Notes: generated by a model from the letters alone, not told the origin. A DNA stretch of 43,125 nt from Gammaproteobacteria bacterium (GCA_030426545.1 JAUHYL010000032.1:1-43125); one strand, 5' to 3'. Shown: positions 17,418-26,470, numbered from the stretch's first letter. Translations and numbers: made by a program.

Positions 17418-19058
17418 TCAGAAGCTGTTGGGTGATGCCCAGAACGCACAGTGTTCCGCACGCGGTTCTGCTATCTGGCTGGTTGTAGAATCGATAAGCA
17501 GGACCCTGTCGTCGGCGGTACTGTAGGGCTCCCATGCGCCGGTGTTGGCGATATCTGTTGCGTTGGGATTGCCACTGCGTGCGAAAGAAGACCAGTACTG
17601 CGCCATTGTGGCCTCTATAGCCCGGTCGGTATCAGACGCGGGATAGCTTTCGAGTTCGCTGACCTTCTGGAAGATGTAAAATAGCTCAACGCCGTGAAAC
17701 GCACCCAGCCGTTGCAGCGGAGTGCTTTCGAATCCCTTGGCGAAGCGGTACACATACACCGGTTGTGAACTTAGCGCAGCACCCTGTGCAACACGACGTG
17801 CCGGACAGATGAACTGGGAATCGGTTGATAGTGCCGTGTACGCCGCGGCCGCACTGGCATAGTCTGCGACAGGGTATTGTGCCAACACCTGGTTACCAAA
17901 GTTGGTGCCGAACTGTGCGTACACCAGCGTACGATACTCGCTCTCAGTAATACTTGCGCCGATCCAGTGGCGTGTCTCATCGGTATTTGCGCCGATAATG
18001 AGCGGGACCTGGTTGTGCGCGCCCGCGGCAATCAACTCGTCGGGTGAGCCAGTCAGAATCTCGCCATCGACGATCGGGCCGATATTCTTGCCGACAAACG
18101 CGCCATTCGCCATTTCAGGCCCGAGCGCATCGAGCAATGTGTCTACGGGCAGCGCGCGCAGGCAACTGGCGTCGCTGGTTGAGTCGCAGCCTGCCGCGCT
18201 GGCGACGGCGAGGCCGTCCGCTTCAGCCTGGGCAAGGGACTGTTGCCGACAGCCGCCGCTTTGCATGATGGCCGCGCCAAACAGGCCGCTGGCCAGGGGT
18301 GACGCAACCAGGCTGCAGACGTTCCTTGCCCCGGCCGACTCGCCGAATATGGCCACTTGCCCGGGGTCGCCACCGAAGCGTGCGATATTGGCCTGCACCC
18401 AGTGCAGCGCGGTGAGTTGATCCAGCAGGCCATAGTTTCCTGAGCGGCCCTGGGGATGCTCCGCGGATAACGCGGGGTGCGCCAGGTAACCCAACGCTCC
18501 CAGCCGGTATGCAAGGGTGACAACAACGCTGTCTGTTTTTGCCGCTAATGCCGCGCCGTCATACAGGTTCAATCCAAGCTGTACCTGACTTGGCGAGCCC
18601 ATCTGGTTGCCACCGCCGTGAATGAAGACAAGGACGGGGCGCTCACCGTCGGCCGGGAACTCTGCGTCCGGCGTCCACACGTTGAGGTAAAGACAGTCCT
18701 CGGCGAGACTGGCGATGTCACCTTCCCTGTCAAACTGCGCGCACGATGGTGCGAACTCGAAGGCGGTTTGTACCATTTCGCCACAGTCGGGCTGGGCCGG
18801 TGGCTGCCATCGCAACGCACCGACGGGTGGGCGTGCGTAGGGAATACCCTTGAAGGCGACGATACCCTGCTCAACGCTTCCCTGGAAACTGCCGCACGCG
18901 GTGCCCACGGTATCGGGTGACGGTGGTGTTTCTGGCTGCGGCTCTGTGGATGGTGGTGGAACGACCTCTGCGCTGCTGCTGTTTGAGGAAGAGCCGCCAC
19001 CGCAGCCAACGATGATCCCGGACAGGATCAGCAATACGATCAACCTTGGCATAATCAT
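17418..19058 (-). CDS. Carboxylesterase type B lipoprotein
   Basis: A 546-residue alpha/beta hydrolase of the carboxylesterase/cholinesterase family. The start at 19058 gives a lipoprotein signal ending GIIVGC (Cys19), followed by a Gly/Ser and Pro/Glu-rich linker. Family motifs: GIVAFKGIPYARPPVG at the fold entry, EDCLYLNVWTP, oxyanion region VFIHGGGNQMGS, the nucleophile in IFGESAGARNV, the acid probably in GANTDETRHW and the catalytic His in GAFHGVELFYIF. The enzyme hydrolyses an unidentified ester at the cell envelope. An alternative internal ATG at 19052 would shorten the signal by two residues. It has the same orientation as the aldehyde dehydrogenase but is separated from it by 161 bp, so co-transcription is uncertain. 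Confidence 0.93.
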   Translation of the reverse strand: MIMPRLIVLLILSGIIVGCGGGSSSNSSSAEVVPPPSTEPQPETPPSPDTVGTACGSFQGSVEQGIVAFKGIPYARPPVGALRWQPPAQPDCGEMVQTAFEFAPSCAQFDREGDIASLAEDCLYLNVWTPDAEFPADGERPVLVFIHGGGNQMGSPSQVQLGLNLYDGAALAAKTDSVVVTLAYRLGALGYLAHPALSAEHPQGRSGNYGLLDQLTALHWVQANIARFGGDPGQVAIFGESAGARNVCSLVASPLASGLFGAAIMQSGGCRQQSLAQAEADGLAVASAAGCDSTSDASCLRALPVDTLLDALGPEMANGAFVGKNIGPIVDGEILTGSPDELIAAGAHNQVPLIIGANTDETRHWIGASITESEYRTLVYAQFGTNFGNQVLAQYPVADYASAAAAYTALSTDSQFICPARRVAQGAALSSQPVYVYRFAKGFESTPLQRLGAFHGVELFYIFQKVSELESYPASDTDRAIEATMAQYWSSFARSGNPNATDIANTGAWEPYSTADDRVLLIDSTTSQIAEPRAEHCAFWASPNSF

Positions 19059-19380
19059 GCTTGCGCTCTCTTTTTCACTGATTCTTATAGTCCATGGCAT
19101 GCCCTGTTGGCGCTACCCGGCTCGAAAGTCTTTATGCAATGAACACAGTCTGCATCAGAACCGTGTGAACGAGGGTTGCGCAGTGTAAACATTTGTATCG
19201 GGCCAATGTGCCGCGGCAAGCGGCCACAACGAGCAGCGCGACCGAGCCGCCAATGTACGGCTGGCCGATAGTTGTCTACGGAAAATTGCCAGTCGACAGC
19301 GGTTAACCTCGGAGGGAATTGGGTGGATACTTGGCGCTGACCTGTTAAAACAACTGCAATAAGAGAAAACGCCAATCAAT
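19059..19380. promoter_or_regulatory. Divergent intergenic region
   Basis: The 322 bp between the carboxylesterase start (minus) and the WD40-like lipoprotein start (plus) must hold both promoters. I see no convincing gene, hairpin terminator or long palindrome. The last 60 bases before 19381 are more AT-rich (TGTTAAAACAACTGCAATAA), as a promoter-proximal stretch would be. Confidence 0.4.
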
Positions 19381-20394
19381 ATGCTCTCAAGACTCATCGC
19401 TCTCAAATCCCTGCTGCTGGTTGTTTTCCTGAGTGCTTGCGAAAGTCGACCTGTGCTGGAGTACGCCCTGACGCTGTCGCCTCCCGTGGATGCGGAAGCC
19501 GGGGAATCTGTGCTCGCGGCTGCCGTCTCGGATGATGGCCAGTATGCCGCCGTCACCACCGTTGATGGCGCAGTGAGCGTATGGAACGTGGAGCGCCGCG
19601 AAGAGATTCAAAGCTGGCCTTCCGCCGAATTTGGCGGCGGTGCGCGCTTTCTGCACTTTACCGCAGGCGGAGCGCTACTGCTGCTGGCAGGAATAGACTA
19701 CTCGGTAGAGCGGCCGGCTGAAGCGGAAGGCGATCTCAACTATTTCATGCTGCGCAGCACCGATGATGGCGAAATTGTGCGTATCTGGGCACTGGAGGGA
19801 GCGCGGCTGACGGCAATATCGGCAGCCGCCGACGGTTCCAAAATCCTGGCAGGTTTCTCCAATGGCCTGATCACGCTGTTCAATGTTGATGCATCCACGC
19901 GCGAGGATTTTTCACTACACACCGGTAAGATCACCGATATCGAGCTGTCGCCGGACGGCAGGTTCGCAATCAGCAGTGCCGTGGATACCACGGCGTTGTA
20001 CTGGAACGTTGACGATGGTGAGGTACTGCAGCGCTTCAGCCACCGCAACCGCGCCACGGTTGTGGCCGCAGACACTACTTTCAGCACCGGGTTTTCATCC
20101 GATGCGCTGGACAACCAGCGCCTGTGGGATTTAACCAGCGGTAGCGAGATAGCCGCGCTGGGTCATCAACAGCGCTGGATGTATATCTCCAATGTGCGCT
20201 TTTCCTCCAGCGGCAAGCGCCTGCTGGTCGCGTCGCCGTCCAAGGCGGTGAGTGTATGGAATGCAATCAATGGCGACAGGATTGCCAGCTGGCATATCGA
20301 CCACCCGGTAGTTGACGTGGCCGAGACCAAGCTTGGCGACATAGTGAGTATTGGGTCTACCGGTGTCGTGGAGGTATGGCGGCGCGAATGGTGA
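19381..20394 (+). CDS. WD40-repeat-like lipoprotein
   Basis: A 337-residue lipoprotein with lipobox FLSAC (Cys20). The rest is a run of WD40-like blades with the repeating pattern of VSDDGQYAAVTTVDGAVSVWNV, AAADGSKILAGFSNGLITLFNV, LSPDGRFAISSAVDTTALYWNV and FSSSGKRLLVASPSKAVSVWNA, each ending in a W/F-N-V/A-type strand. About six or seven blades would make one beta-propeller, probably a binding platform on the inner face of the outer membrane or in the periplasm. Partners are unknown; neighbours give no strong clue. The ribosome-binding site is weak. It is convergent with the peptidoglycan-binding-like gene. Confidence 0.85.
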   Translation: MLSRLIALKSLLLVVFLSACESRPVLEYALTLSPPVDAEAGESVLAAAVSDDGQYAAVTTVDGAVSVWNVERREEIQSWPSAEFGGGARFLHFTAGGALLLLAGIDYSVERPAEAEGDLNYFMLRSTDDGEIVRIWALEGARLTAISAAADGSKILAGFSNGLITLFNVDASTREDFSLHTGKITDIELSPDGRFAISSAVDTTALYWNVDDGEVLQRFSHRNRATVVAADTTFSTGFSSDALDNQRLWDLTSGSEIAALGHQQRWMYISNVRFSSSGKRLLVASPSKAVSVWNAINGDRIASWHIDHPVVDVAETKLGDIVSIGSTGVVEVWRREW

Positions 20395-20491
20395 AGGGTG
20401 GCGCCCAGCCCGGGGGTTATCCTGCCGGGGGTGTAGCCGAGTCTGTCAGCACTGCGCCGACCCGCGCAAACGTCAAAGTGGTATAGCCGGA

Positions 20492-21064
20492 CTACTGAGT
20501 TTGTTTGCAGGCTTCTATGTCGTCGTCAGACAGGCCCATGTCCCGCGCCGTTTGTTCGAAATCCTCTTTGGTTGCATTGGCGTCGGCAATATCGCGGGTT
20601 GTCTCCGACACGTCGCGGGCAATGTCGCTGTCCCCCGCATAGCGGGAAGCTGTGCGTGAAATGCTGTTGATGAGGCTGGACCAGCCTTTCTTCTTTTCCT
20701 GGTCAGCTTCTGCTTCCGCCATTTTGCGCTCCAGGCAGGCCTGCTCCGCTGCAACGCGTTCTTCTTCTGTCATGGGCGTTGCCGCTGGTGTCGATGCTGG
20801 CGTGCTGCCCGCCTGTTTCATCTTCGATTTGATGACGCCCGCCAGCTGGGGGCTGACCTCCCCGGTAACTTCCAGCTCATTTTCTGCCTGGAACTGGGAG
20901 ATCGCGATCTGGGTTTCCAGGGTTTGTTTACCGTCTACCGCCCCGGTGTCATAGCCTAACGCGGCCAGGTCTGCCTCTATCATTTTGGTCAGATCGTCGG
21001 CTGAGGCCTGAAATGCCGCTGACCAGAGCAGGCTGATGACGGCGAGAAAAAATAGGTTGCGCAT
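20492..21064 (-). CDS. Exported protein with peptidoglycan-binding-like domain
   Basis: A 190-residue protein with signal peptide ending FQASA|DD (residue 22). The ATG at 21064 is preferred over a GTG 12 bases upstream because the GGAG ribosome-binding site overlaps that GTG. Residues about 23-85 form a PG_binding_1-type helical domain (TKMIEADLAALGYDTGAVDG, then LETQIAISQFQAEN and TGEVSPQLAGVI). A Pro/Thr/Ala linker follows, then a charged helical C-terminal half (EEERVAAEQACLERKMAEAE) with one Cys there and one at the very end (EACKQTQ), possibly a disulfide. It may bind peptidoglycan or act as a periplasmic scaffold; no catalytic domain is attached. Confidence 0.82.
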   Translation of the reverse strand: MRNLFFLAVISLLWSAAFQASADDLTKMIEADLAALGYDTGAVDGKQTLETQIAISQFQAENELEVTGEVSPQLAGVIKSKMKQAGSTPASTPAATPMTEEERVAAEQACLERKMAEAEADQEKKKGWSSLINSISRTASRYAGDSDIARDVSETTRDIADANATKEDFEQTARDMGLSDDDIEACKQTQ

Positions 21065-21218
21065 GTTGTGCTCCACTGGAACGCCTGACTCCTGAAAACA
21101 TAGCCCATTTCGCGGCGCGCGTCAGCCTGGAGCGGAATGTCCCTGCCGCCCGGCGCGCCCTTTGACCCGCATCGCCGGGCTATGGCATGTTGTGATGCTT
21201 ACTCCGGGAGAAGCTGCC

Positions 21219-21956
21219 ATGGCCGTTGTCCTGCATCAGTTCCAGTTTTCTCACTTCAACGACAAAGCGCGCTGGGGCCTCGCCCTGAAAGGCGTCGCCC
21301 ATGAGCGCCGCACCTACCTACCCGGGCCGCACATGGCAGCGCTGAAAAAGCTCTCCGGTCAGCCCGCTACGCCGGTACTGGACTGGCACGGCGAAATTAT
21401 TCCCGGCTCGGCGGCAATACTGGCGCGGCTGGAGCGGGAGATCCCTGAGCCCGCGCTGGTGCCGCTGGAGCCGGATCAGCGCGAGCGGGCACTGGCATTA
21501 CAGGCGCATTACGACGACGTGCTGGGGCCGGCCACTCGTACGGTCATCTTTTCGGCTCTGGTGAACGAGGGCGCCTATATGACAGGCATGTTTGGTGCCG
21601 GTAAACCGCTGCTGAAGCGGCTGGGCTACCGGGCGATGTTCCCGCTCGCGCGGGGCCTGATCGCGAAAGGCAATGGCGTGAACCCGGAGAACGTAAAGCA
21701 GTGCGAAGCCGTAACCGCGCGCACTCTGGATGAAGTCGCAGAGCTAACGCAGGCCAGCGGCTATCACGTTGGCGAGCATTTCAGTATCGCGGATCTGACC
21801 GCGGCCTGCCTTCTGGCGCCCCTGGCCAATCCGCACCATCCTGATATGGCGCGGCCGCAACCGGTTCCGGAATCGGTGACCAACATTCTCCAGCGGTACG
21901 CGACCCATCCCGCCATAGCGTGGGTGCAGGCAATGTACGACAGGCATCGGCCGTAA
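21219..21956 (+). CDS. Glutathione S-transferase family protein
   Basis: A 245-residue protein. The ATG at 21219 follows GGGAG and begins the fold directly; an upstream in-frame start would add a non-family tail. The N-terminal thioredoxin-like domain reads VVLHQFQFSHFNDKARWGLA, with the expected S-x-x-x-x-K-x-R pattern, then the cis-Pro region QPATPVLDWHGEIIPGSAAI, where the Ser follows the usual ES-binding position. The C-terminal helical domain includes HVGEHFSIADLTAACLLAPL, matching the N-capping box and hydrophobic staple of GSTs. It probably conjugates or reduces an unknown electrophile with glutathione in the cytoplasm. It precedes, convergently, the thiolase gene; no functional link is evident. 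Confidence 0.9.
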   Translation: MAVVLHQFQFSHFNDKARWGLALKGVAHERRTYLPGPHMAALKKLSGQPATPVLDWHGEIIPGSAAILARLEREIPEPALVPLEPDQRERALALQAHYDDVLGPATRTVIFSALVNEGAYMTGMFGAGKPLLKRLGYRAMFPLARGLIAKGNGVNPENVKQCEAVTARTLDEVAELTQASGYHVGEHFSIADLTAACLLAPLANPHHPDMARPQPVPESVTNILQRYATHPAIAWVQAMYDRHRP

Positions 21957-22106
21957 TTCGCGAGCGGGGGAGCGGCTCACTCGCCTCGTTTAACAAGCCT
22001 GAATCCGCTGTAGCAATTGCTGGCGCCGCCCGGACTCACGATTGAGTACCGCGTTACCCGCTCGGTGGCAGCGCCCGCGAACAAGGCGATACGACTGACC
22101 GGCGCG

Positions 22107-23399
22107 TTAGCGCTCTAATATAGCCGTGACGCCCTGTCCTCCCGCTGCGCAGATGGAGATCAGGCCGCGGCCCGTGCCGCGCTCCTCCAGCATTTTCGCC
22201 AGTGTCGCGACAATACGACCCCCGGTCGCGGCAAAGGGGTGGCCGGCGGCGATGGAACTGCCGTTGACGTTGAGCTTGTCGCGGTCGATGGCGCCCAGCG
22301 GGGCGTCCAGGCCCAGCTTTTCGCGACAGAACGTCGGGTCTTCCCAGGCTTTGAGTGTGGCCAGTACCTGTGCGGCAAAGGCTTCGTGAATCTCGAAGTA
22401 GTCGAAATCCTGCAGACTCAGGCCCGCCTTTGCCAGCATGCGTGGAACCGCGTAGGCCGGCGCCAGTAGCAGTCCCTCGGGCGGGCTATTCTCGCCGACA
22501 AAATCCACCGCTGCGGTTTCCACGTGTGTCAGCCAGGCTTGCACTGCGAGACCGCTTTCCTGCGCCCATTGCTCGCTGCCCAGCAGCACCGCCGACGCAC
22601 CATCGGTCAGCGTGGAGGAATTGCCGGCGGTCAGGGTGCCCTGACCGCTGGAGCGGTCGAAGGCCGGGCCCAGGCTTGCCAGCTTTTCGTAGCTGCTGTC
22701 AGGTCGCAGGTTGTTGTCGCGTTCCACCCCCCGGAAGGGCGTGACAAGGTCGTCGAAAAAACCGCGCTCGTAGGCCGCCGCCAGATTCTGATGGCTGGCC
22801 AGCGCCAGTCTGTCCTGCTCTTCCCGGGGTATCTGCCACGCCTTCGCGGTAACTTCGGTATGGCCGCCCATGCTCAGGCCGGTGCGCGGCTCCTCGTTCT
22901 GAGGAATGGCGATGCCAAGGTGCCAGGGGCGTAGGCCGGCGAGCGCTTTCAATCGCTGACCGGTGGTTCGCGCGGCGTTCACCTTCAGCAGCACCTGGCG
23001 CAGCCCCTCCGCGACGCCGATGGGCGCATCGGACGTCGTGTCTGAACCGCAGGCGATACCGCTGTCGATTTGCCCCAGCGCAATCTTGTTCGCGATAAGG
23101 TTGACGGCCTGCAGGCCTGTACCGCAGGCCTGCTGAATATCGATGCAGGGGGTGGTGGGGGAGAGCCGGGTTCCCAGCACCGATTCGCGGACCAGGTTGA
23201 AATCCTTGCTGTGCTTCATCACGGCACCGCCGACTACCTCGCCCACGGCCTTATTGGCCAGATCGAAGCGTTGCTCCAGCCCGGAGAGCGTTGCAGTGAG
23301 CATATCCTGGTTGCTGATAGCGGTGTAGGCGGTGTTGGATCGTACGAAGGGGATGCGATTGCCGCCCAGTATGGCGACGCGGCGAACTTGAGTGGACAT
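22107..23399 (-). CDS. Acetyl-CoA C-acyltransferase (thiolase, FadI/FadA2-like)
   Basis: A 430-residue thiolase, the length of FadI-type beta-oxidation enzymes. The nucleophile is Cys92 in IDIQQACGTGLQA. Other active-site motifs are HEAFAAQVLATL, NVNGSSIAAGHPFAATGGR with the activating His, and the C-terminal ICAAGGQGVTAILER with the second Cys. It catalyses thiolytic cleavage of 3-ketoacyl-CoA, or the reverse Claisen condensation, in the cytoplasm. The ATG at 23399 has GGAG eight bases upstream. It diverges from a high-molecular-weight FabG gene followed by a MaoC-type hydratase. The three together cover 3-ketoacyl cleavage or condensation, reduction and hydration/dehydration, lacking only an acyl-CoA dehydrogenase for a full cycle. 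Confidence 0.95.
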   Translation of the reverse strand: MSTQVRRVAILGGNRIPFVRSNTAYTAISNQDMLTATLSGLEQRFDLANKAVGEVVGGAVMKHSKDFNLVRESVLGTRLSPTTPCIDIQQACGTGLQAVNLIANKIALGQIDSGIACGSDTTSDAPIGVAEGLRQVLLKVNAARTTGQRLKALAGLRPWHLGIAIPQNEEPRTGLSMGGHTEVTAKAWQIPREEQDRLALASHQNLAAAYERGFFDDLVTPFRGVERDNNLRPDSSYEKLASLGPAFDRSSGQGTLTAGNSSTLTDGASAVLLGSEQWAQESGLAVQAWLTHVETAAVDFVGENSPPEGLLLAPAYAVPRMLAKAGLSLQDFDYFEIHEAFAAQVLATLKAWEDPTFCREKLGLDAPLGAIDRDKLNVNGSSIAAGHPFAATGGRIVATLAKMLEERGTGRGLISICAAGGQGVTAILER

Positions 23400-23432
23400 G
23401 GTAGGCTCCAGGATGGGTTACCGGGGTGGCCA

Positions 23433-23462
23433 AGTGTAAAACATTGCGCTGAACATCTGTAA
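23433..23462 (-). promoter_or_regulatory. Possible sigma-70 promoter for the thiolase gene
   Basis: On the minus strand TTACAG (23457-23462) lies 18 bases before TACACT (23433-23438), which is 34 bases before the thiolase ATG. Boxes are partial matches only. The 156-bp region to the FabG start would also hold the opposing promoter, where I see no clear boxes. Confidence 0.3.
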
Positions 23463-23555
23463 TTCCTGTCGGGATCAATGCAATCTCCGGGTTAGCCTCT
23501 ATCCTATTCACCTGTAAGCTCGGCGGTCCAACCAGGCGCAAAACGGAGGAAACCC

Positions 23556-24929
23556 ATGCCAGATAAAATAGAACAATTTCTGCGTTCCAATGCCGGTAGC
23601 GCCATCGCGGCCAAACTGGGGCTGGTGGTGCCGGATCTCGAACGCTACGAAAGTGGCAGCGGCCTGCCCACCGGGCGCGTTGTGCTAGCCGGCGGTGCTC
23701 ACAGCGAGGCAGCAACGCTGGCGCTACGCGAACAAATTGACGCTCTGGGACTGGATTGCTTCGTGGTGACCGGATCAGACAGCAGTGCCGCCTTTGGTGA
23801 GGACGGAGCGGAGAAATGCGCAGCGCTGGTCTACGACGGTCGCGGGCTTGGCAATGCGGGCGACCTTGCCGACTTGCACCGCTTTTTCTCACCGGCAGTG
23901 CGCCGGCTGAGCAACAATGGGCGCATCCTGGTGATTGCCGAGCCGGTGGAGGCCGCTGACAGCCCCGAGCGTGCGGCTGCGCAACGTGCGCTGGAGGGTT
24001 TCACGCGTTCGCTGGCCAAGGAAATTGGGAACCGGGGCAGTACCGCACAGCTCTTGCTTCTCGATCGCGGCGCAGAAGCCGCGGCACGCACGACACTGGG
24101 CTATTTACTGTCCACAAAGTCAGCCTACATTGATGGGCAGGCGGTGCGCGTGCGCGCCGCGACTGCCACGCCAGGCAGTAACAATGAGAAGCCACTGACC
24201 GACAAGGTGGTGGTGGTCACCGGTGCCGCCCGCGGTATCGGCGAATCGATTTGCCGGGTACTGGCAAGGGAGGGCGCGCGTATCGTTGGTGTGGACATTC
24301 CGCCTTCCGCTGACGAACTGCGCGCTGTTATGAACGCTATCGGCGGTGAGCCGCTGGACGCGGACATCACGGCTGAGGATGCCCCGGCAAAGATAGCCGC
24401 GAAGGCACTCGAACTGGGCGGCGCTCACGCGATCGTGCACAACGCCGGAGTCACGCGCGACAAGCTGTTGGTCAATATGTCTGAGCAGTGGTGGGACATG
24501 ACTCTGGAAATCAATCTTGCCGCGGCACAGCGCATCAGCGCGCATCTGCTCAGTGAAGGTGCGCTTAATGACGGAGGGCGCATTATAGGCGTGGCGTCTA
24601 TGGTGGGTATCTCGGGGCAGCGCGGACAAACCAACTACGCCGCTTCCAAGGCGGGTGTGATCGGCTACGTTGACTACATGTCGCGCGATGCAGCGCTGGC
24701 TGCGCGTGGTATCACCGTCAATGCGGTGGCACCGGGTTTTATCGAGACGCAAATGACCGAGGCTATTCCGGTGTTGACGCGCGAGATTGCACGGCGCCTC
24801 AACTCGCTGTCTCAGGGTGGACAACCTGAAGATGTGGCCGAGGCCATCGCCTGGTTTGCGCACCCGGATTCCACGGCTATCAACGGCGTAACGCTGCGCG
24901 TTTGCGGCCAAAACTGGATCGGCGCCTGA
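23556..24929 (+). CDS. High-molecular-weight 3-oxoacyl reductase (FabG4-like SDR)
   Basis: A 457-residue two-domain protein. Residues about 1-205 form a degenerate Rossmann-like domain (VVLAGGAHSEAATLALREQI, QRALEGFTRSLAKEIG) without a proper cofactor motif. Residues about 208-457 are a classical SDR: VVVVTGAARGIGESI (NAD(P) binding), DADIT, VHNAGVTRD, catalytic Ser348 in GVASMVGISG and Y361-x3-K365 in NYAASKAG, then NAVAPGFIET. This architecture and length match HMwFabG/FabG4 of mycobacteria and proteobacterial relatives, which reduce 3-oxoacyl-CoA or -ACP, with NADH in FabG4. The ATG follows ACGGAGGAA. The MaoC-type gene follows after 16 bp, and the thiolase gene diverges upstream, so the locus looks like one acyl-CoA module. 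Confidence 0.94.
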   Translation: MPDKIEQFLRSNAGSAIAAKLGLVVPDLERYESGSGLPTGRVVLAGGAHSEAATLALREQIDALGLDCFVVTGSDSSAAFGEDGAEKCAALVYDGRGLGNAGDLADLHRFFSPAVRRLSNNGRILVIAEPVEAADSPERAAAQRALEGFTRSLAKEIGNRGSTAQLLLLDRGAEAAARTTLGYLLSTKSAYIDGQAVRVRAATATPGSNNEKPLTDKVVVVTGAARGIGESICRVLAREGARIVGVDIPPSADELRAVMNAIGGEPLDADITAEDAPAKIAAKALELGGAHAIVHNAGVTRDKLLVNMSEQWWDMTLEINLAAAQRISAHLLSEGALNDGGRIIGVASMVGISGQRGQTNYAASKAGVIGYVDYMSRDAALAARGITVNAVAPGFIETQMTEAIPVLTREIARRLNSLSQGGQPEDVAEAIAWFAHPDSTAINGVTLRVCGQNWIGA

Positions 24930-24945
24930 GCCGCGGAGGACAGCC

Positions 24946-25818
24946 ATGAACGAACAACCGCGTAGCGTCGAACTCACGGCCATTCCTGCGATGCCGCGCA
25001 TGCTGCTGGCGGCGGCGACCACGCGTAAAAAATCCCGGACGGAGCCTGTGTTCAAACCGCTGGTAATCCGCGCCCGGGGTATACGCGCCGAGGCGGCGAA
25101 GCTGGCGAAGTTCTGCCGGGTGTGTGGTTTCGATGAAGGCGGACCCTTGCCCCTGACGTATCCGCACATCATGGCGTTTCCGCTGCACATGCAACTGATG
25201 CTGGCACCTGAGTTTCCGTTCACCCCGATGGGCGCAGTGCATGTGCGTAACGACATTCAACAGCAGCGGTCGCTGGGTGCTGATGAATCTCTGGATTTCG
25301 AAGTGCGCCTGGGCAGCACCGAGCAGGTTGAAAAGGGCTACGAGGTGGACATAGTCACCGAGGTCAGCGCGGGCGGAGAACTGGTCTGGCGGGACCTCAG
25401 CGTGATGTTGATACGCAAGCATGGCTCCGGCGTGAAGAAGCCAGCGAAGGCCCGCTCTGAAGGGGAGGCGTTTAGCGAGAGCCTGCAGTGGCACCTGGAC
25501 GCAAACCTCGGGCGCCAGTACGCGGCGGCCTCTGGCGACTACAACCCCATTCATCTGTATCCGCTGACCGCAAAACTGATGGGATTCCGGCGCCAGATCG
25601 TGCACGGCATGTGGAGCAAGAGCCGCTGTGTAGCGCATTTACTGCCCGCAGCGTTTGAGGGGGCGGCCAGCGTGAACGTGGCGTTCAAGTTGCCTGTTTT
25701 TCTGCCCGGTTCCGTAACACTGGTCTACAACCGGGAGCAAAGCGACGCGGCGTTTGAGTTGCGCGACAGCAGCGGGGTGAAGCCGCACCTCGCCGGCGAG
25801 CTTACGTGGGGCTCTTGA
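24946..25818 (+). CDS. MaoC-like (R)-specific enoyl hydratase/dehydratase
   Basis: A 290-residue protein. The C-terminal half has the hydratase-2 motif: QYAAASGDYNPIHLYPLTAK then GFRRQIVHGMWSKSR, with the Asp-His catalytic pair in SGDYNPIH. The N-terminal half (about 60-160) is a degenerate second hot-dog fold, giving the double-hot-dog layout of MaoC dehydratases such as HtdX. It should hydrate trans-2-enoyl thioesters to (R)-3-hydroxyacyl thioesters or the reverse. The start has GCGGAGGA upstream. It is the second gene of the FabG4-like operon (16-bp gap), whose reductase produces 3-hydroxyacyl substrates for it. The first ~25 residues are polar and basic and not a signal peptide. Confidence 0.93.
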   Translation: MNEQPRSVELTAIPAMPRMLLAAATTRKKSRTEPVFKPLVIRARGIRAEAAKLAKFCRVCGFDEGGPLPLTYPHIMAFPLHMQLMLAPEFPFTPMGAVHVRNDIQQQRSLGADESLDFEVRLGSTEQVEKGYEVDIVTEVSAGGELVWRDLSVMLIRKHGSGVKKPAKARSEGEAFSESLQWHLDANLGRQYAAASGDYNPIHLYPLTAKLMGFRRQIVHGMWSKSRCVAHLLPAAFEGAASVNVAFKLPVFLPGSVTLVYNREQSDAAFELRDSSGVKPHLAGELTWGS

Positions 25819-26009
25819 TCCGTTGGCAGATTGTCGATTGGGCATGTGCCGCTGGGACGCTGTCGACTGGGCCGTTGGCGCGCATCCGACTTTCTGACTA
25901 AGCTGTGGTACACACAGGTTGCGTAGCGCACCGAATGAAAACCGGCTATGCGCCGTTGTGACAATCCAGACCACTTTCCTGCAAGTAGATAATAACCAGG
26001 GTGAAGGCG

Positions 26010-26396
26010 ATGTTCAGATGGCAGTATCTAGGGCTGGCGATAGTGTTTTTGTGGTTCATGGTCGGCGGCATTACGCATTTCACTTCGCCGGAATTCTTCG
26101 TCAATATCATGCCGCCCTATATCGGCTGGCACCTGGAAATCGTTTACATCAGTGGCGCACTGGAAATCCTCGGTGCTCTGGGGATTCTCCTGCCTGCAAC
26201 GCGCCAACATGCCGGTAACTTCCTGATTTTGCTAACCATTGCGGTGACACCGGCCAATATTCACATGTGGATGAACCCCCACCTGTTCCCTGATGTGCCG
26301 GAGGCATTCCTGACGGGCCGTCTGGTCGTTCAGGTTCTCCTGCTGGCGTGCATCTGGTGGTCTACCCGGCAGCCCGCGGAGCAGGCGGCGTCCTGA
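26010..26396 (+). CDS. DoxX-like small membrane protein
   Basis: A 128-residue protein with four hydrophobic segments (about residues 5-22, 45-62, 68-85 and 104-122). The opening LGLAIVFLWFMVGGITHFTS and the central LEIVYISGALEILGALGILL, then TIAVTPANIHMWMNP, match DoxX-like proteins, where the NIHMW-type motif is typical of the environmental subgroup. The ATG at 26010 fits AGGGTG six bases upstream better than the GTG at 26001. Function in this subgroup is unknown; DoxX relatives are linked to redox or quinone chemistry in the membrane. The gene is convergent with the methyltransferase gene across a tandem-repeat region. Confidence 0.88.
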   Translation: MFRWQYLGLAIVFLWFMVGGITHFTSPEFFVNIMPPYIGWHLEIVYISGALEILGALGILLPATRQHAGNFLILLTIAVTPANIHMWMNPHLFPDVPEAFLTGRLVVQVLLLACIWWSTRQPAEQAAS

Positions 26397-26470
26397 AGTC
26401 AGTGTGGCCGACGATAGGTAAGGCGCTGTCAAACTGGCTGGCCAAACTGCCGCAATCCGATACCGTTTAC

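Noticed and set aside
21977-22105. Minus-strand open stretch between the GST and thiolase genes ending NCYSGFRLVKRGE, which recalls the GFRLVR end of formylglycine-generating-enzyme-like proteins.
   Set aside because: It is about 42 codons, has no start or ribosome-binding site, and the match is a few residues. A remnant is possible but not supportable.
23556-24180. N-terminal part of the FabG protein as a separate flavodoxin-like or fused gene.
   Set aside because: The frame is continuous and the two-domain length of about 455 residues is normal for HMwFabG proteins.
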